Below, piece after piece: positions 1-6,309 of a DNA stretch of 6,449 bases. Each line of letters opens with the position of its first letter. Position 1 is the stretch's first letter. The stretch spans positions 1-6,449 of the forward strand of contig RGUG01000078.1 in assembly GCA_010027915.1 (NCBI GenBank), read 5' to 3'. A program made the position numbers and the translations under genes. The DNA is from a bacterium. GTDB lineage: Bacteria; Margulisbacteria; Marinamargulisbacteria; SXXA01. The notes under the pieces are model-generated. The model made no database searches and was not told the DNA's origin. It worked only from the letters and a program-made list of their open reading frames with translations.

Positions 1-2691
1 GAGTCAATTGTGGGGGCGGGGTTGCGCAATAGTTTAATTTCAGAAGTGTTAATCGAAGAATCGATTTTAGGGTGGAAAGAATACGAGCTCGAGGTTATGA
101 GGGACCGTCATGACAATGCGGTGATTGTGTGTTCAATCGAAAACATGGATCCCATGGGTGTGCATACGGGGGATTCGATTACGGTGGCACCTGCCCAAAC
201 CCTGACAGACAAAGAATACCAACACATGCGGACGGCAGCGATTGCTATTTTACGAGAAATCGGGGTTGAAACGGGAGGAGCCAATGTACAATTTGCGCTG
301 AACCCGACGGACGGTCGATTGATTGTCATTGAGATGAATCCCCGGGTGAGTCGGTCTTCGGCGTTGGCTTCTAAAGCCACGGGCTTTCCGATTGCCAAAT
401 TTGCAGCCAAACTGTCGATTGGCTACACGTTAGACGAACTTACCAACGACATTACCAAAAAAACACCCGCCTGTTTTGAGCCCAGCATTGATTATTGCGT
501 CGTCAAAATACCCCGGTTTAATTTTGATAAATTTCCTCAAACTGCCCCGGTGTTGGGAACAGCAATGAAGTCAGTGGGCGAAGCAATGGCCATTGGACGC
601 ACCTTTAAAGAAGCCTTTCAAAAGGCCATTCGATCACTCGAAACCAAACGGTTTGGGTTTGGATTTGATGGCAAAGATGACCCCACACTCTCAGATGACG
701 ATATTCGGGGCAAGTTGATTACCCCCAATCCGGATCGGGTGGCCATGATGGGGGTGGCGTTACAACGTGGCATGACGGTTGACACATTGTGCGATTTAAC
801 GTCCATTGATCCCTGGTTTATTCATCAATTGCACCAATTGGTTCAGTTTGCCAACACGATGACAGCCACAGAGGCCGATGTGGCCCAGGCCAAATCATGG
901 GGATTTAGTGATGTGCAACTGGCCTATTTATTGGGCTTTTCCGACGAGATGGCCGTCAGAGCCTGGCGAGAAGAGCGGGGGATACGGTCGACATTTGGGT
1001 TGGTGGATACTTGTGCGGCAGAATTCGAGTCGGTGACCCCCTATTTTTACTCCACTTATGAAACCGAGTCGGAGCACCGGATATCTGATCGACCGAGGGT
1101 AATCATTTTGGGTGGGGGACCCAATCGCATTGGCCAAGGCATTGAATTTGATTATTGTTGTGTTCATGCGTCGATGGCGTGTCGGGATGCGGGGTATGAC
1201 AGCATTATGGTCAATTCCAATCCCGAAACGGTATCCACTGATTATGACAGTTCAGACCGTCTTTATTTTGAGCCCTTAACCTTAGAAGACGTGTTATCCA
1301 TTCATCAGACGGAGCAACCGGTGGGCGTGATTGTCCAATTTGGTGGTCAAACCCCATTGAATTTATCCCAAAAATTAGAAGCCGCAGGCGTCCGGATTTT
1401 GGGTACATCATCCACCAGTATCGACATTGCAGAAGACCGGGATAAATTTAAAACATTAATGACGGAATTGGGGATTGAGCAACCCAAAAATGGGATTGTG
1501 GTATCGTTGGACGATGCCTTGCTTGCCTCCGATGAGATTGGGTATCCGGTTCTGGTCCGACCCTCTTATGTGCTGGGTGGTGCATCCATGGAAATTGTGT
1601 ATGATGCGTCCGAATTGACCCGTTATATGGCCCACACGAAAGTTGAAATTTCTCCTGCCAAGCCCCTGTTGATTGACCAATATTTAGAAGGGGCTATTGA
1701 GGTTGATGTGGATGCCTTATCCGACGGGCATACGGTGGTGGTGGCGGGTGTCATGGAGCATATCGAGGAGGCAGGGATTCATTCAGGGGATTCGGCCTGC
1801 GCCTTACCGCCGTATTCGCTACCACACGCCATTGTGTCACAAATCGAAGCGTATACGGTGGCCATTGCCAAGGCCTTACACGTTGTCGGACTGCTTAACA
1901 TCCAATTTGCGGTGAAGTCGGGTGTGGTGTACGTATTGGAAGTGAATCCCAGGGCGTCTCGCACGGTTCCGTTTGTCAGCAAGGCCACAGGGATTCAATG
2001 GGCAAAATTGGCCACCCAAGTTATTTTGGGGGCATCGATTCCCTCATTGGGGATTGATCGACCTACCATTCGGCATACAGCAGTCAAAGAAGCGGTGTTT
2101 CCCTTCAATAAATTTCCTGGGGTCGACACGTTATTGGGCCCCGAAATGAAATCAACGGGTGAAGTCATGGGGCTGGATCGCACGTTTGGAAAGGCGTATC
2201 TCAAGGCCCAGTTGGCAGCCGGCCAGGCGATTCCCACATCAGGGCGGGTCTTTTTGTCGGTCAAAAACAGTGACAAGCCACGCATGGGGGAGGTGGCCCA
2301 GCAGTTGTTAGAGATGGGTTTCGATGTGGTGGCAACCCGAGGGACATCCGATTACTTGCGTCAATTGGGGATTGTCTCCACGCCCATTTACAAAGTCTAT
2401 GAGGGGCGCCCCAACATCATTGACGCCATTAAAAATGGGGACATTCAGCTCATTATTAACACGCCAAGCGGTAAAAACCCGATAAAAGATGAAATGTTGA
2501 TTCGTCAAACCGCATTGGCCTTAAACGTACCGGTGATCACCACCATGTCGGGGGCGTTGGCCACCGTGAAAGCCATGAAAGACATGGGCAATGATCCCTT
2601 AACGGTGTCATCGCTTCAATCTTATTTTTCTGATTCGGATGGGGCCAAAGAGGACATGGTCAAACACACGGCAAGAAAGGGATATACATGA
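1..2691 (+). CDS. carB: Carbamoyl-phosphate synthase large subunit, 5'-truncated by the window edge
   Basis: This subunit makes carbamoyl phosphate from bicarbonate, 2 ATP and ammonia supplied by the CarA glutaminase, feeding pyrimidine and arginine synthesis in the cytoplasm. The frame is open from base 1, giving 896 visible codons against about 1,070 in the family, so roughly 180 N-terminal residues lie outside. Counting from base 1, the first ATP-grasp half shows GWKEYELEV near residue 25, HTGDS at 55-59 and [10 protein letters not shown] from 111. The second half opens with [15 protein letters not shown] near 371 and has [11 protein letters not shown] from 594 and [12 protein letters not shown] from 647. 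A C-terminal MGS-like allosteric domain starts near 745 ([13 protein letters not shown] at 749, [10 protein letters not shown] near 819). Both synthetase halves and the regulatory domain look intact. The GTG at 10-12 lies inside the conserved first ATP-grasp region and is not the true start. The TGA stop overlaps the next gene's ATG. carA is not in the window. Confidence 0.97.
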   Translation, partial: ESIVGAGLRNSLISEVLIEESILGWKEYELEVMRDRHDNAVIVCSIENMDPMGVHTGDSITVAPAQTLTDKEYQHMRTAAIAILREIGVETGGANVQFALNPTDGRLIVIEMNPRVSRSSALASKATGFPIAKFAAKLSIGYTLDELTNDITKKTPACFEPSIDYCVVKIPRFNFDKFPQTAPVLGTAMKSVGEAMAIGRTFKEAFQKAIRSLETKRFGFGFDGKDDPTLSDDDIRGKLITPNPDRVAMMGVALQRGMTVDTLCDLTSIDPWFIHQLHQLVQFANTMTATEADVAQAKSWGFSDVQLAYLLGFSDEMAVRAWREERGIRSTFGLVDTCAAEFESVTPYFYSTYETESEHRISDRPRVIILGGGPNRIGQGIEFDYCCVHASMACRDAGYDSIMVNSNPETVSTDYDSSDRLYFEPLTLEDVLSIHQTEQPVGVIVQFGGQTPLNLSQKLEAAGVRILGTSSTSIDIAEDRDKFKTLMTELGIEQPKNGIVVSLDDALLASDEIGYPVLVRPSYVLGGASMEIVYDASELTRYMAHTKVEISPAKPLLIDQYLEGAIEVDVDALSDGHTVVVAGVMEHIEEAGIHSGDSACALPPYSLPHAIVSQIEAYTVAIAKALHVVGLLNIQFAVKSGVVYVLEVNPRASRTVPFVSKATGIQWAKLATQVILGASIPSLGIDRPTIRHTAVKEAVFPFNKFPGVDTLLGPEMKSTGEVMGLDRTFGKAYLKAQLAAGQAIPTSGRVFLSVKNSDKPRMGEVAQQLLEMGFDVVATRGTSDYLRQLGIVSTPIYKVYEGRPNIIDAIKNGDIQLIINTPSGKNPIKDEMLIRQTALALNVPVITTMSGALATVKAMKDMGNDPLTVSSLQSYFSDSDGAKEDMVKHTARKGYT
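2675..2691 (+). promoter_or_regulatory. Ribosome binding site and ATGA stop-start overlap, carB to aminotransferase
   Basis: A weak purine-rich Shine-Dalgarno stretch (GAAAGGGA, 2675-2682) precedes the ATG at 2688-2690. That ATG shares bases with the carB stop TGA at 2689-2691. The 4-bp ATGA overlap suggests translational coupling, in which a ribosome finishing carB re-initiates on the aminotransferase. It also fixes the downstream start, because the family-typical N-terminus (IPLLDLQVQ) begins immediately after this ATG. Confidence 0.75.
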
Positions 2692-3809
2692 TTCCACTGT
2701 TGGATTTGCAGGTACAATACGAGGGCATCGAGACGGCGGTTCTGGAGGCCATTAAGGGGGTAATAGCCTCCAAGCAATTTATTATGGGACCAGATATTCC
2801 GGCGTTTGAGTCAGAGCTGGCCCAGTATGTGGGGGTCGCCCATGCGTTGGGTGTGTCATCGGGTACGGATGCATTGTTGTTGGCGTTGATGGCACTGGGC
2901 ATTGGGCCGGGGGATGAGGTGATCACCAGTCCCTTTAGTTTTTTTGCTACGGCAGGTGCCATCGTAAGGGTAGGGGCCACGCCGGTATTTGTGGATATTG
3001 ATGCCACCTATACCATCAACCCTGCGTTGATTGAATCTGCCATCACCCCACGAACCAAGGCCATTATGCCGGTTCATTTGTTTGGTCAAATGGCGGACAT
3101 GGACCCGATTATGGCCATTGCCAAGCGGCACGGGTTGGCCGTTATTGAAGACGCCGCACAGGCCATTGGGGCTCAGTATCGGTCACAAGATGGCACCGTG
3201 TATGGGGCCGGATCGATGGGGGATGTGGGATGTTTTTCATTTTTTCCGAGCAAAAACTTGGGTGGAATAGGGGATGGGGGTGCAGTGACCACCCAACGGA
3301 AAGATGTGGCGGATTTAATGGGTATTTTGCGGGTTCATGGGGCCCAAGAACGGTATTATCACACAATGGTGGGGGGGAATTTCCGGTTGGATACCATTCA
3401 AGCGGCGGTGTTGCGGATTAAATTAAAGGGCTTAGAAGCCCAACATGAGGCAAGAATCCAGAATGCCATCGGGTATAATCAGCAGCTAGTGGGGTCGGGT
3501 GTGGGAATACCGGTGGTGCGATCGGGGGGACGAATGATTTATAACCAATACACCATCCAGGTGGCCGATCGCGATGCTGTGATGAAAGAACTGGCCACGA
3601 AAGGGATAGGGCATGCTATTTATTATCCGGTACCCTTGCATCGGCAAGCCTGCTTTGATGCATTGGGCTATCAAGAGGGGGATTGCCCGGTGGCAGAAAA
3701 AATGGCGACCTGTGTGTTGTCAATCCCCATTTACGCGGGGTTGAGCGAATCGCAGTTGTCTCAGGTAGTGGCGGGGATCACATCGGCGGTGGGTGTATCG
3801 ATCTCCTAG
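2688..3809 (+). CDS. DegT/DnrJ/EryC1/StrS family PLP-dependent sugar aminotransferase
   Basis: The protein is 373 residues, the usual full length for this fold-type I family. Its members transfer an amino group, usually from glutamate, to a keto-sugar nucleotide in the cytoplasm. Visible landmarks are the N-terminal [20 protein letters not shown] at 57-67 (phosphate-binding region) and [17 protein letters not shown] at 73-89. [14 protein letters not shown] spans 121-134, and EDAAQ at 154-158 carries the Asp that pairs with the PLP ring nitrogen. [16 protein letters not shown] at 183-198 holds the Schiff-base lysine K189, and [14 protein letters not shown] follows at 229-242. [10 protein letters not shown] near 311-320 is the typical C-terminal substrate-side segment. 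The pattern is close to WbpE/VioA-like enzymes, which make 3- or 4-amino sugars for surface glycans; the exact sugar cannot be read from sequence. Its coupling to carB is unusual, and no other sugar gene is in the window. The TAG stop at 3807-3809 has no recognisable terminator after it. Confidence 0.93.
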   Translation: MIPLLDLQVQYEGIETAVLEAIKGVIASKQFIMGPDIPAFESELAQYVGVAHALGVSSGTDALLLALMALGIGPGDEVITSPFSFFATAGAIVRVGATPVFVDIDATYTINPALIESAITPRTKAIMPVHLFGQMADMDPIMAIAKRHGLAVIEDAAQAIGAQYRSQDGTVYGAGSMGDVGCFSFFPSKNLGGIGDGGAVTTQRKDVADLMGILRVHGAQERYYHTMVGGNFRLDTIQAAVLRIKLKGLEAQHEARIQNAIGYNQQLVGSGVGIPVVRSGGRMIYNQYTIQVADRDAVMKELATKGIGHAIYYPVPLHRQACFDALGYQEGDCPVAEKMATCVLSIPIYAGLSESQLSQVVAGITSAVGVSIS

Positions 3810-4081
3810 TAGGGGGACAGGAAATCTGGAATCCTTACCCAGGGGGGAAGGTACTGGCTCAGTCGGGGAATGGTACGCAATAAAAGCAACTTAACAATCA
3901 CACTGTTGGGGATGGGTGAAGCGGTCTTGATGGACCAACTGCCGGGGAGCCCATAGGACGTACCCATCCATCAGACGCTAAATGGCCCATGCATCATGGC
4001 GGTGTGTTGTCCCCACACCCCATCATGGACGAAAGGGCCGATGGGCCTGACCGCCACTAAGGTGCGTCTGGGGCTTATTGG
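3810..4081. other. Long intergenic spacer without a supported gene
   Basis: No reading frame here has both coding character and a ribosome site. I looked on both strands for signatures of tRNA, tmRNA, the SRP RNA tetraloop region, RNase P conserved regions, and TPP, cobalamin, c-di-GMP and yybP-type riboswitches, and matched none. There is no hairpin followed by a T-run, so no intrinsic terminator for the carB-aminotransferase transcript is evident. The right-hand 160 bp contain several complementary segments, listed as a separate feature. Confidence 0.6.
3910..4070 (+). other. Possible structured RNA or untranslated leader (unclassified)
   Basis: The stretch contains several perfect complementary arms. 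GGATGGGT (3910-3917) pairs with ACCCATCC (3962-3969) over 8 bp and encloses a small GGTC/GACC hairpin (3923-3936). CAGACGC (3972-3978) pairs with GCGTCTG (4064-4070). Nested inside it are GGCCCAT (3984-3990) with ATGGGCC (4041-4047), and a GGTGTG/CACACC hairpin (4001-4006 with 4014-4019). TGGCGGT (3997-4003) could instead pair with ACCGCCA (4050-4056), which would compete with the hairpin or cross the GGCCCAT helix as a pseudoknot. An 8-nt direct repeat CATCATGG occurs at 3992-3999 and 4021-4028. Individual 7-bp matches are expected by chance in a region this long, so only the nesting is suggestive. I recognise no known RNA family. Confidence 0.25.
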
Positions 4082-4091
4082 CCGTTAACGG
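4082..4091. repeat. 10-bp perfect palindrome upstream of promoter
   Basis: CCGTTAACGG is a perfect 10-bp palindrome ending 9 bp before the proposed -35 box. This placement suits a transcription-factor half-site pair. Its CCGTT/AACGG core recurs in the inverted repeat at 4203-4230. An operator role is inferred; the protein that would bind it is unknown. Confidence 0.35.
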
Positions 4092-4095
4092 GTTG

Positions 4096-4112
4096 TCAAT
4101 TTGTGTAATTGA
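4096..4112. promoter_or_regulatory. Operator-like inverted repeat overlapping the -35 region
   Basis: TCAATT and AATTGA form perfect 6-bp arms around a 5-bp centre (TGTGT) and cover the proposed -35 hexamer at 4101-4106. A repressor bound here would block RNA polymerase. The arms do not match a regulator consensus that I can name with confidence; TTGAT-N4-ATCAA (FNR type) does not fit. Confidence 0.35.
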
Positions 4113-4136
4113 TCGAAGCGGTTTATACTCACCGAA
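4101..4136 (+). promoter_or_regulatory. Putative sigma-70-type promoter for the methyltransferase-rhodanese unit
   Basis: A -35 element TTGTGT (4101-4106) is separated by an optimal 17 bp from a -10 element TATACT (4124-4129), which differs from TATAAT at one position. The expected transcription start, about 7 bp downstream, falls at or next to 4136, the A of the first ATG of the following gene. This is the best promoter match in the spacer and implies a transcript with little or no 5' leader. Confidence 0.55.
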
Positions 4137-5791
4137 TGGACAAATGCACAGCTGACGACCAGCACCATATGGTGGTGCAACCGCCCGTTCCGTATCCATA
4201 TGCCAAACGGTTTGAGTGGACACCGTTTGGATATCACACGGGTATTGCCTCTTTGGCCATCCACGGGGTGCCGTATGGCATGACGAGTACCCAAGAAACC
4301 GCCCGTTCCTTTTTGGGCTTTTTTTCTGATTTGTATGGCCCCCATGCCAAGGTGCACGTGGTAGAGCATGGGGCAGGCTTGGGATGGCTCGCCAAATACA
4401 TGACCCAAACCCCCACCACGTTATCCCTGACCTACACCGTATGTGATGCATTTGATGCGTCCATTGACGCCCTTAAAACCAACGATACCACCCCCCCACG
4501 ATGTCAGTATGCCACACTCGATTTGTCAAAAGATGCGTACCTTCCCTGCGATGTGGATGTCATGTCGTATGTGTTGGATGCCATTCCATCTCGGTATTTT
4601 CGCCGTCGTGACAATCGACTAGAAGAGTGTTTGGTATCTTCTTATATTGATAACAGCCAACCTGTTTCAGTGGTGGATAACCGGTCTTTCCCCCCCATCC
4701 GATTAACGCCCGATCAAGTGGCGGAGATTTTATCTCGTCCGGCATCGGACGACCACATGCCACTGGCCGCCCAATTGGTCGGGGCACTCAACGAAACACA
4801 ATCCCATATCCCGTTATCAGAGAGTACGGCCAGCGATCGCGTGACGCAGACGGTAACCGCCATTTTTGATGCCAATCCGGACCTGTGCAATGTGCTACTC
4901 TCGGACGAATTGCTGGATAGCTTGGACCGGCTTTTGTCACGTGAGCAAGACCAGCATGTGGTGCTGTTGTTTGATTTTGGTACCTACGGGCTAGATGGCG
5001 ACAACCGAATCAACACCCCCTATTTAACCTGTGGGGCCCTGAGTTATTCATTGCTTACATTTGAAGTCATTGAATACGTGGCCAAACAAAAGGGATATCA
5101 TGTCATGGTTGAACCCGTTCAACAACAAAGTCGGTATATGATCTTAGCCAAAGGATTTGATCCGTTGACGGTGTCTAACTTGTTTTTTCAGCATTTTCAT
5201 ACCCATCGCGAACACCGTGCGGTGATGGCGGCCACCTTGTTTTCGGGGTCCCAGTTGGCCCATTTATTTCAGTATGCAGGCCACACCCTCAACCAAGAAC
5301 TCACCGGCAATCCGTATGCGGCCAATCAGATGGCCAAAAAACTCGTGACCGTTCGAAACCATCAATTGGCCCATGATGTGTTATGGCCCACGGTATCAAC
5401 CGGCGGGCCCCTTTGTTTGCAACCACGTGCCACCATGATGTCCATTTTTAATCACTTGGCACAACCAGAACGGGCATTGGAGGTGTATCATCAGTCTGAT
5501 CCATCCATTCAATTTTATATGCCCGCTTGTATTGAACGGTGCATTGCCTACGAAAAATTAGGGGACGACAATGGGTTTTTAATGGCCGCCCCGATGGCAT
5601 TTAAGGCCATTATATCGGGGGCCATGCCATGGCCACTGTTGGTAGCGATTTTCAACTCGTATCTTCGCATTCGAAGTGAGTTTGGATTATCGGTGGCAAC
5701 GTATCGGACATGGATGGAAGAAAAAGGCAACGCCTTATTTCCTGATTGTTTTCATGATACGATCCGTCAGGTGTTAAAGGAGATACGATGA
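4136..5791 (+). CDS. SAM-dependent methyltransferase-like protein with helical C-terminal region
   Basis: This is a 551-residue, probably cytoplasmic protein with no signal peptide or membrane span. Residues 75-89 (VVEHGAGLGWLAKYM) fit motif I of class I SAM-binding folds, E/D-x-G-x-G-x-G with E77 and G79, G81, G83. TYTVCDAFDASIDAL follows at 99-113 and CDVDVMSYVLDAIPSRYFR at 138-156, like the post-motif I and motif IV strands of MidA/NDUFAF7-type methyltransferases. The core continues to VVLLFDFGTYG (275-285) and SRYMILAKG (332-340), with an inserted region at about 190-270. Residues 395-551 are predominantly helical and may form TPR-like repeats (for example PERALEVYHQ near 444 and ACIERCIAYEKLG near 464). 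Substrate and reaction are unknown. I chose the ATG at 4136; an in-frame TTG at 4109 would overlap the promoter, and a second ATG lies at 4169. None has a clear Shine-Dalgarno. The stop overlaps the rhodanese start. Confidence 0.8.
   Translation: MDKCTADDQHHMVVQPPVPYPYAKRFEWTPFGYHTGIASLAIHGVPYGMTSTQETARSFLGFFSDLYGPHAKVHVVEHGAGLGWLAKYMTQTPTTLSLTYTVCDAFDASIDALKTNDTTPPRCQYATLDLSKDAYLPCDVDVMSYVLDAIPSRYFRRRDNRLEECLVSSYIDNSQPVSVVDNRSFPPIRLTPDQVAEILSRPASDDHMPLAAQLVGALNETQSHIPLSESTASDRVTQTVTAIFDANPDLCNVLLSDELLDSLDRLLSREQDQHVVLLFDFGTYGLDGDNRINTPYLTCGALSYSLLTFEVIEYVAKQKGYHVMVEPVQQQSRYMILAKGFDPLTVSNLFFQHFHTHREHRAVMAATLFSGSQLAHLFQYAGHTLNQELTGNPYAANQMAKKLVTVRNHQLAHDVLWPTVSTGGPLCLQPRATMMSIFNHLAQPERALEVYHQSDPSIQFYMPACIERCIAYEKLGDDNGFLMAAPMAFKAIISGAMPWPLLVAIFNSYLRIRSEFGLSVATYRTWMEEKGNALFPDCFHDTIRQVLKEIR
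4163..4174. repeat. 12-bp perfect palindrome near the methyltransferase start
   Basis: CACCATATGGTG is a perfect 12-bp palindrome 27 bp into the coding region. It also spans the alternative in-frame ATG at 4169. In RNA the neighbouring arms GCACCA (4162-4167) and TGGTGC (4173-4178) could form a 6-bp hairpin. Whether it is a binding site, a translation control element or a coincidence of codons cannot be decided here. Confidence 0.4.
4198..4234. repeat. Strong inverted repeat (13 paired bases, one bulge) early in the methyltransferase gene
   Basis: ATAT-G-CCAAACGGT (4198-4211) and ACCGTTTGG-ATAT (4222-4234) pair perfectly except for one bulged G at 4202, around a 10-nt loop. Nine consecutive pairs plus four more make this the longest local inverted repeat I noticed in the window. 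It lies inside codons for YPYAKRFEWTPFGYH. In mRNA it would form a stable stem about 62-98 nt after the ATG; in DNA it could be an intragenic operator. There is no T-run after it, so it is not an intrinsic terminator. Confidence 0.5.
5776..5791 (+). promoter_or_regulatory. Ribosome binding site and ATGA overlap, methyltransferase to rhodanese
   Basis: AAAGGAGA (5776-5783) is the strongest Shine-Dalgarno sequence in the window, with 5 nt between GGAG and the ATG at 5788-5790. That ATG overlaps the upstream TGA stop at 5789-5791. The arrangement fixes the rhodanese start and indicates translational coupling of the pair. Confidence 0.85.
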
Positions 5792-6309
5792 AAATAGTAC
5801 CGGTTGTGTTCATAAGCATCCTCACATTGGCAGCTGTAGGATATGGCTACCTCAACCTGTCCTCTGATGCGGTCCTCCATGCTGATATTAACAAAAAAGT
5901 GATGTCGGCCTTGGATCGAGACCAGTCCGCAACCCCCATTAAGTTTTTATCCACCTTAGAGGCCCACACACTGTTTCGTACCCAAAAAGCCCTGTTTTTG
6001 GATGCGAGGCCCGAGCGAGATTTTCAGTATTTGCATATTCCCGGTGCCCGCTCGGTGTTTTATCAAGACGCCAAAAAGAGCCTGTTTTTAAAAAAATTAA
6101 AACGTGATCAACTCATTGTCGTGTACTGTGCCAGTGCCCAGTGCCCCATGGCGGAGTTATTGGCCAATGCCTTACACGAACTACAGTTTAAACGGGTCTA
6201 TGTGTATTCAGGGGGGATGAAGGAATGGATGACTTCATGGGTGGCGTATACGAAAAGCCAGGTATTTATGCAAAGACAGCAAATGTTGCAGTTGGTGATG
6301 GTATTGTGA
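5788..6309 (+). CDS. Membrane-anchored single-domain rhodanese-like protein, C-terminal tail doubtful
   Basis: The 173-residue frame begins with a hydrophobic segment (about residues 3-22, MK then VPVVFISILTLAAVGYGY) that looks like a signal anchor without a lipobox, so the domain is probably outside the cytoplasmic membrane. The rhodanese domain covers about 52-150. It shows LFLDARPERDF (69-79), HIPGARSV (83-90), and IVVYCASAQCPMAELLANAL (110-129) with catalytic cysteine C114, then VYSGGMKEW (139-147). Rhodaneses carry a cysteine persulfide and move sulfur or act in redox chemistry; the substrate is unknown. The active loop CASAQC lacks the arginine seen in classic thiosulfate sulfurtransferases and has a second cysteine, C119. 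The last 22 or so residues, with the run MQRQQMLQLVMVL, look like out-of-frame reading of the AT-rich sequence that starts near 6240, so the native C-terminus may be altered. The gene is translationally coupled to the methyltransferase. Confidence 0.82.
   Translation: MKIVPVVFISILTLAAVGYGYLNLSSDAVLHADINKKVMSALDRDQSATPIKFLSTLEAHTLFRTQKALFLDARPERDFQYLHIPGARSVFYQDAKKSLFLKKLKRDQLIVVYCASAQCPMAELLANALHELQFKRVYVYSGGMKEWMTSWVAYTKSQVFMQRQQMLQLVMVL

Noticed and set aside
10..12. GTG at 10 as the carB start
   Set aside because: The frame is open to base 1 and the residues lie within the conserved first ATP-grasp region, so the gene is cut by the window edge.
3912..3956. 14-codon small frame (ATG to TAG)
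   Set aside because: There is no clear ribosome site, it overlaps the proposed helices, and the length is expected by chance.
4025..4060. 11-codon small frame (ATG to TAA)
   Set aside because: Too short, with no Shine-Dalgarno and no amino-acid bias that would suggest an attenuator leader peptide.
3810..4081. Known structured RNAs (RNase P, tmRNA, SRP RNA, TPP, cobalamin or c-di-GMP riboswitch)
   Set aside because: Only loose resemblances were found, such as AGGAAATCTGG against the RNase P AGGAAAGTCCGG region and GTACGCAATAAAAGC against the c-di-GMP riboswitch core. The remaining diagnostic segments are absent.
4093..4129. TTGTCA (4093-4098) as the -35 box for TATACT
   Set aside because: The spacing would be 25 bp, too long for sigma-70. 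TTGTGT at 4101 gives 17 bp.
4109..4135. TTG at 4109 as the methyltransferase start
   Set aside because: It would place the start inside the -35/-10 spacer of the best promoter, and it has no Shine-Dalgarno. It remains possible if transcription begins further upstream.
4023..4451. Long antisense frame opposite the methyltransferase start
   Set aside because: It mirrors the codon structure of the + strand gene, and its translation has no recognisable domain and many Trp, His and Pro residues.
4833..4840. GCGATCGC octamer, as in cyanobacterial HIP1 repeats
   Set aside because: I noticed only one copy, so it says nothing about the lineage.
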